DNA from: Clostridia bacterium
GTDB lineage: Bacteria > Bacillota > Clostridia > Christensenellales > UBA1242
Length of the DNA: 59,816 bases
Direction: 5' to 3'
Assembly (NCBI GenBank): GCA_017501645.1
Contig: JAFVWN010000041.1
Coordinates: 1-59,816, forward strand
In this document: positions 8,508-16,960 of the stretch, piece after piece
Layout: the number at the start of each line of letters is the position of its first letter
Position numbering within the stretch: position 1 is the stretch's first letter
Program-made: the position numbers and the translations under genes
Notes under the pieces: generated by a model
What the model was told of the DNA's origin: nothing
Seen by the model: only the letters and a program-made list of their open reading frames with translations
The model's database searches: none

Positions 8508-9344
8508 CTATAACCACTCGTCATCATCATCAAAATCATCATCTTCGTCAAAATCATCATCAAGTTCATCTTCAAAAGATTCTTCATCTTCTTCTAGAAT
8601 TTCATCAAACTCTCCTACTTCTTCTATTTCTTCCATTCCAGAATAGTCATCAGCAGTTTCTAAGTCATCACCAACCATATCTGCTTCTTTTTCGCCAAAC
8701 ACAGGAGATTCTAAAACTTCTAAATCTTCAACTTTTGGAGCTTCCGCCATCGCAACATCACTTTGTTGTTCCTCTTCAGGCTTTACTTCAAAATGATTAT
8801 AAAGTCTATCATCACCACTTCTTATAACTTTAACCTTGTCTAAAAGTTCATTATAATCAGGCAAATCATCAATGCTTGAAATATTAAACCTTTTTAAAAA
8901 CTCATCAGTAGTTCCAAAAAGTGCAGGCTTACCAACAGCTTCTTTTCTACCGACAATTTCAATAAGATTATGTTCTAGCAAAATATTTATAGCATAATCC
9001 GAACTAACACCTCTTATTTCTTCAATCTCAAGTCTTGTTACAGGTTGCTTATAAGCAATTATTGACGCAGTTTCCAATGTTGCTCTCGACAAATTTCTTT
9101 GCCTTATAGGATTAAGCACTAGTGAAACCGTATCTGCATATTTTGAATTTGAAGCAAATTGAAGTTTATTATTAAATTCAAGCAACACAATGCCTGAATC
9201 TTGACTATACTTGTTTTGAAGATTTTTAACTGCGTTTTTTATATCATTTTTATTCACATCTAACTTAGAAGTGATATCCGCAATATCTACAGCGTCACCA
9301 TTAACAAACAATATGCTTTCTAATATACTTTCTAAATTTTCCAT
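8508..9344 (-). CDS. scpB: Segregation and condensation protein B with acidic tail
   Basis: Encodes 278 residues. The first 170 residues are a typical ScpB double winged helix (LESILESILFVNGDAVDIAD, IEEIRGVSSDYAINILLEHN). ScpB binds ScpA and works with SMC in chromosome compaction. The tail from about residue 175 to the end is made largely of Asp and Glu and ends in a nearly pure acidic run before WL. Most ScpB proteins are about 180-200 residues. The start overlaps the scpA stop by one base (TAATG). Confidence 0.95.
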   Translation of the reverse strand: MENLESILESILFVNGDAVDIADITSKLDVNKNDIKNAVKNLQNKYSQDSGIVLLEFNNKLQFASNSKYADTVSLVLNPIRQRNLSRATLETASIIAYKQPVTRLEIEEIRGVSSDYAINILLEHNLIEIVGRKEAVGKPALFGTTDEFLKRFNISSIDDLPDYNELLDKVKVIRSGDDRLYNHFEVKPEEEQQSDVAMAEAPKVEDLEVLESPVFGEKEADMVGDDLETADDYSGMEEIEEVGEFDEILEEDEESFEDELDDDFDEDDDFDDDDEWL

Positions 9345-10252
9345 TATTTATTTTCCTCTTTCTTAAAAATATCAATATCGCCAAAGGTAGACGCTTGCTC
9401 GACTTTTATTAGTTGCCCTTTTAAAAGTTCCAAAAGAGCTAAGAATGTATTAATAATTTCACTCTTTGAATAATCCTCTTCAAAAAGTTCATTAAACTTA
9501 AATCTATCTTTAATAAGTAAACTATCTTTAATTTGAGCTATTTTTTCAGCAACAGTAAATCTGTCCTTTTCAATCTTCCTTTCTGTAATTGTTTCTGCTT
9601 TAACACTTACCTTATGAAGTAAAGATGAAAACGCATTGATAAGAGCATCTACATTCAGCATTTCTGGAAGCTCATACCTATATTCTCCCGCTGATTGGTC
9701 TGGCTCTTTATAAAATTTTCCAACATCTTCACAAGTCTTTAATTTTTCGCTCGCTTCTTTAAACAACTTATATTCTTCAAATTGTCTATAGAATTTTTCT
9801 TCAATATCCTCTTCTTCTTGATCTAATAAAACTTCAGGCTTTGGAAGAAGCCTTTTTGACTTAATCTCAAGAAGAGTTGATGCCATAAGCGTAAAGTCTG
9901 CCGCCTTTTCCATATCTAGTCCATCAAGGTCTTTAATCATTTCAAGATATTGCTCTGTTATTTGAGAAATGAAAATATCCCTAATATCAATTTTTGCACC
10001 CTTTACTAAATGATACAATAAATCTAAAGGTCCTTCAAACTGGTCGAGCTTAAACTTTAAAGAACTATCAATATCCTCAGCAGTCTCCATCCCTTCAATT
10101 TGAATTGGAGCATCTTCATCAAAAGCTTCAATAGCCTGCTTTAACTCAACCTGTTTCTTTTCTTCATCACTCAAATTTCCCGCACCAGAAACAACAGAGC
10201 CTTGCAAAAACTCGTCAACTTTAATATCTAAATCTTTAGTTTCTTTTTCCAT
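9344..10252 (-). CDS. scpA: Segregation and condensation protein A (kleisin)
   Basis: Encodes 302 residues. After a 60-residue acidic N-terminal extension the kleisin signature FKLDQFEGPLDLLYHLVK appears, followed by the SMC-binding helix and the long middle region. A C-terminal winged helix (KFNELFEEDYSKSEIINTFLALLELL) ends the protein. ScpA bridges the SMC heads and recruits ScpB. It lies 9 bases after the M50 protease gene. Confidence 0.95.
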   Translation of the reverse strand: MEKETKDLDIKVDEFLQGSVVSGAGNLSDEEKKQVELKQAIEAFDEDAPIQIEGMETAEDIDSSLKFKLDQFEGPLDLLYHLVKGAKIDIRDIFISQITEQYLEMIKDLDGLDMEKAADFTLMASTLLEIKSKRLLPKPEVLLDQEEEDIEEKFYRQFEEYKLFKEASEKLKTCEDVGKFYKEPDQSAGEYRYELPEMLNVDALINAFSSLLHKVSVKAETITERKIEKDRFTVAEKIAQIKDSLLIKDRFKFNELFEEDYSKSEIINTFLALLELLKGQLIKVEQASTFGDIDIFKKEENK

Positions 10253-10261
10253 ATCCTTTTC

Positions 10262-10948
10262 CTAAGCAATTAATCCAAATAATGCATTAAAACCTCTCAT
10301 AACTAAATCTAAAAGACCGCCTGCAAAAAAATCAATATAAAGATCTAAAACTCCAGAAATTAAAAGAATAAGAATTATCCAAAAACTATACATTTTCATA
10401 AATCTTATAAATCCATTCTCTGTTTTAGATACAGCCTCAACAACTCGAAATCCGTCTAGAGGATATATTGGCAATAAATTGAAAAATGCAAACATAAAGT
10501 TCAAGTTGATTAAGTATAAAAAGAAATAATAATATAACAAACTTACAAAACCATAATCTGTAAATAATGCTGGCCAGAAATTTATTATTATACAATAAAG
10601 AAGACAAGCAATTGTTCCAATCACTAAGTTAGTCAAAACTCCAGCAATTGAAACTCTTATTTCGCTTTTCCAACCCCTTCTAAAGTTTCTTTTATCTATT
10701 GGAACGGGTTTTGCAAATCCAATGCCGAAAAACAAAAGCAATAACAAACCTTTAACATCAATATGCTTGAACGGAGCAAGAGTATATCTTCCCAACGCTT
10801 TCGCAGTTAAATCTCCCTCTTTGTATGCCGAATGAGCGTGAGCAAATTCGTGTGCTGGCATACAAATAAAAAGCGCAGACATAAACCCAACAAGCACAGC
10901 CAACATAGTTAAGGGACTGTCAATCAACCCAAATAATGAAACAATCAT
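10262..10948 (-). CDS. Site-2 protease family (M50) membrane metalloprotease, YwhC-like
   Basis: Encodes 228 residues with five or six hydrophobic segments. The zinc motif is HEFAH (in MPAHEFAHAHSAYKEGD, about residue 33) and the distal Asp motif is NLLPIYPLDGFRV. There is no PDZ domain, unlike rseP in this window. This short M50 class lies upstream of scpAB in many Firmicutes, as here. Its substrates are unknown. The start follows GGGGAGAAT. Confidence 0.9.
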   Translation of the reverse strand: MIVSLFGLIDSPLTMLAVLVGFMSALFICMPAHEFAHAHSAYKEGDLTAKALGRYTLAPFKHIDVKGLLLLLFFGIGFAKPVPIDKRNFRRGWKSEIRVSIAGVLTNLVIGTIACLLYCIIINFWPALFTDYGFVSLLYYYFFLYLINLNFMFAFFNLLPIYPLDGFRVVEAVSKTENGFIRFMKMYSFWIILILLISGVLDLYIDFFAGGLLDLVMRGFNALFGLIA

Positions 10949-11003
10949 ATTCTCCCCTTTATATACTATATTATTATAACTTTATTTATGCATTGTTGTC
11001 AAA

Positions 11004-11044
11004 CAAAAGGGCGACAATCATTATAATATTATTGTCGCCTTTTA
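11004..11044 (-). terminator. Terminator after dacF
   Basis: GGCGACAAT (11010-11018) pairs perfectly with ATTGTCGCC (11031-11039). On the minus strand the stem is followed by CTTTTGTTTG, just past the dacF stop. A short T run on the other side could make it work in both directions. Confidence 0.75.
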
Positions 11045-11046
11045 TA

Positions 11047-12204
11047 TTAATTAAAAACTTTATATATCTTTTTTAGAATATCTCCAATAGTTATCTTTTG
11101 TAAATTTTCATTGACTACCAAATAATCCTCATAAATTACCACATTGTTGTTGTCTAAAACATAAAGTTTTCCAACTCTATCACCAGCCCTTTTAGGAGCT
11201 TTTATGTCATCAACTCTACACTCTATTTTGTAATCAAATTTCTCACCTTTTTTCAAAAACTTAACAAAATCATTTTCTGGATATACTATAGCTTCAGTTT
11301 TTAATCCATTCACCACATCATACTTTCCAACTTCCTTATATTTAGAAAACACCTGTTTGTTTTCATAATTGTTAAACCCAAAATTAAACATTTTTGCAGT
11401 CTCTTCAAATCTAGTTTTGCTATCTACTGCACCAATCACAACGCTCACCAATCTCATACCTCCCCTTGTTGCAGAAGAAGCTAGGCAATACCCTGCATCA
11501 TTAGTAAAACCTGTTTTTCCACTATCACAACCATCAAAACTTCTAATTAATTTATTAGTGTTTACAATGTCTGTCTTTCTTCCAGACGGATGAACTAGTT
11601 GAGTCATCCAAATTTTACTGTATTTTTTATAAATAGCATTATCGCAAATTTCAGTATAAATTTTTGCAATGTCTCTTGCAGATGAATAATGGTCAATTGC
11701 TGTCAATCCTGTTGAGTTTATAAAAGAAGTATTTTCTAGTTCTAATTCTTCTGCCTTTTTATTCATAAGCTTAACAAAGTCATCTTCACTTCCTGCAACC
11801 TTTTCAGCCATAGCAACAGTACTATCATTGGCAGATGCAACAATAATTGTCATTATAAGGTCGCCCACTTTATATTCACTCCCTTCGTCTAAAAAAGCAG
11901 AAGACCCCTCTGTCTCCGCAGAGTGTTTACTTACTCTCACTAAAGTTTCTTCATTAAAACTCCCTTTTTCCATTTCTTCAAAAATAATCAAAAGAGAAGC
12001 AAGCTTAGTCATACTTGCAATAGGTAATCTTTTATCACTGTTCTTTTCATAAATAACTGTTCCACTTTTTGCGTCATATAAAAGTGCACTTTTACTTGTT
12101 ATATTAAAAGTCTCTTCTGCATTAGCTTTTTGGGGCACAAATACCCCAAAAGAACAAACAATTAATAATACAGAACATATAATAGTAAAAAATATTTTTT
12201 TCAT
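11047..12204 (-). CDS. dacF: D-alanyl-D-alanine carboxypeptidase, DacF-like
   Basis: Encodes 385 residues. It has a signal peptide (1-29, ANA-E cleavage) and the motifs SMTK (Ser64), SAN (123-125) and KTG (229-231), followed by the PBP5-type C-terminal domain. It removes terminal D-Ala from peptidoglycan outside the cell. It is the second such gene in the window (the other ends at 6331). Its position just after the SpoIIM-like and Spo0A-like genes favours a sporulation role such as cortex cross-link control. Confidence 0.9.
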   Translation of the reverse strand: MKKIFFTIICSVLLIVCSFGVFVPQKANAEETFNITSKSALLYDAKSGTVIYEKNSDKRLPIASMTKLASLLIIFEEMEKGSFNEETLVRVSKHSAETEGSSAFLDEGSEYKVGDLIMTIIVASANDSTVAMAEKVAGSEDDFVKLMNKKAEELELENTSFINSTGLTAIDHYSSARDIAKIYTEICDNAIYKKYSKIWMTQLVHPSGRKTDIVNTNKLIRSFDGCDSGKTGFTNDAGYCLASSATRGGMRLVSVVIGAVDSKTRFEETAKMFNFGFNNYENKQVFSKYKEVGKYDVVNGLKTEAIVYPENDFVKFLKKGEKFDYKIECRVDDIKAPKRAGDRVGKLYVLDNNNVVIYEDYLVVNENLQKITIGDILKKIYKVFN

Positions 12205-12270
12205 ATAAAACCCTCATTTTTAGCGTTATTACATATATTTTTTACCAATATTTGACAAATTATGCACTTT

Positions 12271-12894
12271 TTAATAATTTACAACAATAAAACTTTTAAT
12301 AATTAGTGGCAATATAAAGCTGTGCAAAACACAAATAACAACAACAAATAGAACACATAACAAAACTTTCAGTAAATACCCATTTTCTTTGAAACTGCCA
12401 AAAAAATTAAGACCAAAAGACCTACAAGTATTCGCCCTCTCTATACCACAAATATTAAAAATAACCATTATTAATATATTCAATAAGTTTATTGGAATCA
12501 TAAATAATATAACATTTATTATTCCAATTACTCCATATAAAGAAACTAAAGCACCACAAGACAAAACAAATAAAACCGTTTGATAGCAAATAAAAATATA
12601 ATTTATAATTGAAGAATATACAGAAAGACTAAACACAAAAATAATTAAAAGACAAAGTAGCATATCTGCCAGTCTAGAATAAAATATTTCTGTATAACTT
12701 GCTGTTCCATTAATAAAATCAAACATTATATTGTCAGTGGCTGTCAATAATGAAGTGTATTTATAGTTTGTTAAAGCCAAATATATACCAACAGCAACTC
12801 CAACAATAATACTTATACAAGAAATAATATAATATATTACATTTTTTCTTAAATGCTCTATTATTCTTTCTTTAATAAAAAAACTATTTACCAT
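12271..12894 (-). CDS. Five-helix membrane protein, probable SpoIIM-like
   Basis: Encodes 207 residues with about five membrane helices (residues about 18-42, 70-93, 97-120, 122-147, 175-200). The N-terminus IKERIIEHLRKNVIYYIIS followed by a GVAVGIYLAL helix resembles SpoIIM, part of the SpoIIDMP engulfment machine. In Clostridium the order recN-spoIVB-spo0A-spoIIM is common, and this gene fills the spoIIM position. Sequence identity is too weak to be certain. No clear ribosome binding site precedes ATG 12894. Confidence 0.6.
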   Translation of the reverse strand: MVNSFFIKERIIEHLRKNVIYYIISCISIIVGVAVGIYLALTNYKYTSLLTATDNIMFDFINGTASYTEIFYSRLADMLLCLLIIFVFSLSVYSSIINYIFICYQTVLFVLSCGALVSLYGVIGIINVILFMIPINLLNILIMVIFNICGIERANTCRSFGLNFFGSFKENGYLLKVLLCVLFVVVICVLHSFILPLIIKSFIVVNY

Positions 12895-12933
12895 ACATTA
12901 TTATATGATAAATAGTCATATTTTTTTACTGTT

Positions 12934-13695
12934 TTAAATTCTTGAATATAACTCTTCCCCAAACTCTGCATCCGTAAGCAACTTGCCTAGAATCATTTTG
13001 ATTAAAATCGAGTTTGTCAAATCATACTTGACAAATTCTTTAACACTTTTATTTTGGTTTGTATCCGGAAGTCTTTGCACCTCTTTTATTGCATTTGCCA
13101 AAGCCGTTCTCATTGCTCTTTCTACTGCACACAATTTTATCCCATAGCAGTCACCAATCTCTTGATAAATATCCATTATATTAATATGCTTTGGGTAATT
13201 AAAAAATGTTATCGTTATTGCATCTACAAAATAAGTAAAACCGCTATTTTTAGGCGAAAACTTTAGCAGTACTAAAAACCCGTGAACAGCACTTTTTACT
13301 TTTTGAATACTATATGCCGGCTTTTGCATTATCTTAGACTTGAACATAAGCAACAGCTCTGCAAGTTTTAAATCAAAATTAGAAAGTTCTGTTTTATCAA
13401 TTAAATAATATTTTTTAGATTTCTCTATTTGTTTATTCCCAACAACTATTATGTTCTTACAATAATTATCATAAATCAAATTAACTAATCTTTCAAACCT
13501 TATCAAATCAGTTCCATCATCTTCAAGTATTAAAACATTTACAATATTTTCATTAAAATGTTTAAACAATTCATCTATATCGCCAGAAACCATCAAACAT
13601 TCATAACCCAATATTTCAAGTTGCTTCATATCTATATTTTTAGGAACTACACCCTCGTTTTGACTATACACACAAGCCTTTAATTTTACTATCAT
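12934..13695 (-). CDS. Spo0A-like sporulation regulator with degenerate receiver domain
   Basis: Encodes 253 residues. The C-terminal half (about 130-245) matches the Spo0A DNA-binding domain: a long helical start (VKSAVHGFLVLLKF), then DIYQEIGDCYGIKLCAVERAMRTALANA, which contains the helix-turn-helix. It lies between spoIVB and the SpoIIM-like gene, the standard spo0A position. The N-terminal half keeps the length and beta-alpha spacing of a CheY-like receiver but not its chemistry. The acidic pair is Ser11-Gln12, the phospho-Asp position is Glu58 (VNVLILEDD), and the Thr and Lys switch residues are not recognisable. It should bind DNA but not accept phosphate in the usual way. Confidence 0.85.
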   Translation of the reverse strand: MIVKLKACVYSQNEGVVPKNIDMKQLEILGYECLMVSGDIDELFKHFNENIVNVLILEDDGTDLIRFERLVNLIYDNYCKNIIVVGNKQIEKSKKYYLIDKTELSNFDLKLAELLLMFKSKIMQKPAYSIQKVKSAVHGFLVLLKFSPKNSGFTYFVDAITITFFNYPKHINIMDIYQEIGDCYGIKLCAVERAMRTALANAIKEVQRLPDTNQNKSVKEFVKYDLTNSILIKMILGKLLTDAEFGEELYSRI

Positions 13696-13760
13696 TGTAT
13701 TTCTTCCTTTCTAAATAACATAAGAAAAGTTTACCACAATGCACCACAAAAATCAAACAA

Positions 13761-13790
13761 TTTTACAATATTTTACAATATTTTACAATA
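13761..13790. repeat. Three tandem 10-bp repeats upstream of the Spo0A-like gene
   Basis: TTTTACAATA occurs three times without interruption, 66-95 bases upstream of the Spo0A-like start. On the coding strand each reads TATTGTAAAA. The 10-base period puts the units on one helix face. Confidence 0.85.
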
Positions 13791-13802
13791 TTATTAATAA
13801 TT

Positions 13803-14990
13803 TTAATTATCAATCATCCAATCAATATAAACACCAAAGCCTTTTGTTGGGTCCGCAACAAAAACATGAGTAACCGCACCTATTAATTTACCATTTTGAA
13901 TAATAGGACTACCGCTCATTCCCTGAACAATCCCACCAGTTTTAGAAATTAATTCTTCATCCGTCACCCTTATAACCATACTTTTATTGCTACTTTTTGT
14001 TTGATAAGAAAGCTTGATTATTTCGATATCATACTCTTCAGGAACACCACCATCTATCGTACATAAAATTTTAGCTTTTCCAGTCTTAGCAGAATCTCTA
14101 AAACCAACTTCTATTGGTTCAACTCCTAGTTTATTTATGTAATCCTCATTCATTTTTCCGTAAACACCATAATTGTTATTATTATCAAGAGTTCCAGCCT
14201 TAACGCCACTTCTTAAAAACAACCCTCTAAGTTCACCGGGTTGTCCCCTAAGCCCCTTATTATAACCAACAATATTACATTTATAGACACTACCTTTTGA
14301 AACCGGCATTATCTTTCCTGTATCTATATCACAAACTGGATGTCCAAGTGCTCCAAACCTAAAGTTATCTTCTCTTACATATGTTAAAGTTCCTACACCC
14401 GCAGCATTATCTCTTACCCATAAGCCAAGCCTATATGTTTTTGTTGCAGATTCTTTTACGGGAATAAACTTTTCATTTATTTCTTGTCCACCTCTTTTTA
14501 TAACTGCCGTTATTTCTTCCCCTGGATTTGCTTCGGGATTGATTAAATCATTAAAATGATTTGCACTTTTTATAACCTCACCATTGATACTATATAAAAT
14601 ATCCCCAACTTTTATGTTTTTACCCTCTGTCGGTTTTACTTCCCCCCACTCTGTTACAACCTTACCAATGGCAACAATAACAACACCATCACATTCCATT
14701 GTAAACCCAAGTGGATAACCGCCCGGATACACCATAATCTTTCGATTATCTTTTGAAACATTTTTCTTTTTCTGGCCACCAAAAAAATCACGAATTAAAT
14801 CCTTTAACTCTGGCATTTTTTGTGCCGATACTTGAGCTTGAACTGTACTGCACTCAATAATTTTTACATCATTATTAAAAAAGCCTAATATACATAAACT
14901 TTGAACAAAACAGCAAAAAGCAACAATTATTATTACTAGTGCTTTCACAAACTTATTCCTACTTCCAAAAGAAAAAACCACTCTATTCAT
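13803..14990 (-). CDS. spoIVB: SpoIVB serine peptidase
   Basis: Encodes 395 residues. An N-terminal membrane anchor (about 15-38) is followed by a PDZ domain (about 100-170). The SpoIVB peptidase domain has the catalytic His in FGALGHPV (His217) and the nucleophile in GMSGSPI (about Ser361). In Bacillus it is secreted from the forespore and cleaves SpoIVFA to start sigma-K activation. It lies 36 bases after recN and before the Spo0A-like gene, as is usual. Confidence 0.95.
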   Translation of the reverse strand: MNRVVFSFGSRNKFVKALVIIIVAFCCFVQSLCILGFFNNDVKIIECSTVQAQVSAQKMPELKDLIRDFFGGQKKKNVSKDNRKIMVYPGGYPLGFTMECDGVVIVAIGKVVTEWGEVKPTEGKNIKVGDILYSINGEVIKSANHFNDLINPEANPGEEITAVIKRGGQEINEKFIPVKESATKTYRLGLWVRDNAAGVGTLTYVREDNFRFGALGHPVCDIDTGKIMPVSKGSVYKCNIVGYNKGLRGQPGELRGLFLRSGVKAGTLDNNNNYGVYGKMNEDYINKLGVEPIEVGFRDSAKTGKAKILCTIDGGVPEEYDIEIIKLSYQTKSSNKSMVIRVTDEELISKTGGIVQGMSGSPIIQNGKLIGAVTHVFVADPTKGFGVYIDWMIDN

Positions 14991-15026
14991 AAGAGTAGTT
15001 TTTGTTATTTACAAATATATATGTAT

Positions 15027-16724
15027 TTATTTTAGATTTTTATAAAAATTTTCACCACTTTCAAGCATTTCATTAGCGTGCCTCAAAGAACTTTCAGTTA
15101 TATTTCCACTTATTAGCCTTGCAATCTCTTTAGCTCTCGCCTCTCCGTTCAAGTTCATTACTTCAGTAATTGTCTTTCCATTCTCCTCGTGTTTTTCAAT
15201 AAAGAAATGCGTTTTACCATAACTAGAAATTTGAGCCAAATGCGTAACACAAATTACTTGTGCCATTTGTGAAACTTTATCTAGTTTTTCAGCAAGAACC
15301 AATGCAATATGTCCACTAACACCTGTATCAACTTCATCAAACACAAGAGTTCCAATTCCTTCAATTCTTGCAGTTATGTTTTTTACTGCAAGCATAAACC
15401 TACTCATTTCTCCACCACTCGCCACATCTTTGAGCGGTTTAACAAGTTCCCCTAAGTTTGCAGAGAACATAAACTCAACTTTATCTAGTCCAAAAACAGA
15501 CAAAGAATCCAATGACAAAGGCTTAAAATCGACCACAAAGTTTGCACTCTTCATTCCAAGTTCAACAAGTTCTTGTTTTATAGCTTTTTCAAACTCTTTT
15601 GCAACCTTTTGCCTTTCTTTAGTAAGTTCATTTGCTTTATTGACTAAAGCCTCTTGTATCTTAACTTTTTGAGCTTTCAGCACAGCGATTCTTTCATAAG
15701 AATTAACTAGCTTTTCATACTCTCTACCAATCTTTTCTCTATAATCATTGATTGCAGTAATATCAAAACCGTATTTCTTTTTAAAACTTGAAAGCAAATC
15801 TAATCTATCTTCATTTTCTTTTGCTTTTTGCTCATCAAAATACACATTATCCAAAATGCTTTCTAACTCATTTGATATATCTTCAAGTTCAATTTTCACA
15901 GACTCAACCCTATCAACAACTTCATTAATTTGATTGAGATATGGCATAATTGAGTTTAAAAGGACTCCAATTTTTTTAACACTATCAAGAACTCCTGCAT
16001 ACTCGTAGTTGTCTCCACTTGCAATCTTAATAGCGCCGTTAATTGCCTCTAAAATTTTTTCTTGATGCAATACTTGATTTCTGTAATTTTTAAGTTCCTC
16101 TTCTTCGCCCTCATAAAATCCTGCATCATCAATCTCTTGCATTTGATAACCATAAAGTTCAATAAGCCTTTCCCTTTCTTGGTCATCAACAGTAAATCCG
16201 TCTAACTCCTCAAGAACTGTTTTATATTCATTCAAAACATCAACATATTTGTTTTTTAAATCCAAAACTTTTTTACCACCATAAAGGTCAAGAATGCCAA
16301 TATGACTGGATATTTTTAATAGGTTTTGATGCTCGAATTGACCATGCAAATCCATCAAATATGAAGACAATCTTTTAAGCATAGAAAGAGTAAAAGTGTT
16401 CCCGTTAACCCTACACTCATTCTTTCCTTCCATACTGATTTTTCTAGTTATAATTAAAGTATCATCTTCTTCAAGACCAAGCTCTACCATAACAGACTTA
16501 ACCGCATCAGGAATGTCTGTAAACACTGCCTCCACACTAGCAAATTTTTCACCTCGAGAAATTAACGATTTGTCCGCCTTTTCCCCCAACAGCAAAGATA
16601 GTGAGTCAATAATTAAAGACTTACCTGCACCTGTTTCGCCAGTGAGAACATTAAGCCCATCAGTAAATTCAATGGACTGAGAATGTATCAAAGCAATATT
16701 GTTAATCGTTAATTTTTCTAGCAC
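15027..16724 (-). CDS. recN: DNA repair protein RecN (SMC-like ATPase)
   Basis: Encodes 565 residues. It has Walker A GETGAGKS (29-36), a coiled-coil middle (about 150-370), the ABC signature ASGGEMSRF and Walker B LVFDEVDTGVSG. RecN gathers broken DNA ends for recombination. The start is GTG 16724 behind AAGGGAAA. In many Firmicutes ispA, dxs, tlyA, nadK and argR lie between xseB and recN; here the two genes are only 14 bases apart. Confidence 0.96.
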   Translation of the reverse strand: MLEKLTINNIALIHSQSIEFTDGLNVLTGETGAGKSLIIDSLSLLLGEKADKSLISRGEKFASVEAVFTDIPDAVKSVMVELGLEEDDTLIITRKISMEGKNECRVNGNTFTLSMLKRLSSYLMDLHGQFEHQNLLKISSHIGILDLYGGKKVLDLKNKYVDVLNEYKTVLEELDGFTVDDQERERLIELYGYQMQEIDDAGFYEGEEEELKNYRNQVLHQEKILEAINGAIKIASGDNYEYAGVLDSVKKIGVLLNSIMPYLNQINEVVDRVESVKIELEDISNELESILDNVYFDEQKAKENEDRLDLLSSFKKKYGFDITAINDYREKIGREYEKLVNSYERIAVLKAQKVKIQEALVNKANELTKERQKVAKEFEKAIKQELVELGMKSANFVVDFKPLSLDSLSVFGLDKVEFMFSANLGELVKPLKDVASGGEMSRFMLAVKNITARIEGIGTLVFDEVDTGVSGHIALVLAEKLDKVSQMAQVICVTHLAQISSYGKTHFFIEKHEENGKTITEVMNLNGEARAKEIARLISGNITESSLRHANEMLESGENFYKNLK

Positions 16725-16738
16725 TATTTTTTCCCTTA

Positions 16739-16960
16739 TTAATTATTTTCTATATCAGTAAATGGTTTAATTGTTATTTGTTCAAGTTCTTTCTTTATAA
16801 TTTCAACCTTGCCTTCTGTCGTCTTGATTTTTTCAAAACAAGTCTTAGAAAGTTCAACACTTTTTTCAAAAAGTTTAATAGCCTCATCTAAAGAAATTTC
16901 ACCTTGTTCTAACGCTTCAAGTATATTTTCAAGTTCTTTGACAGCCTCTTCGTAACTCAT
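16739..16960 (-). CDS. xseB: Exodeoxyribonuclease VII small subunit
   Basis: Encodes 73 residues with the family pattern YEEAVKELENILEALEQGEI followed by SLDEAIKLFEKSVEL. It binds XseA to form the single-strand exonuclease. It overlaps the xseA stop by one base (TAATG), so the two subunits are translationally coupled. Confidence 0.96.
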   Translation of the reverse strand: MSYEEAVKELENILEALEQGEISLDEAIKLFEKSVELSKTCFEKIKTTEGKVEIIKKELEQITIKPFTDIENN

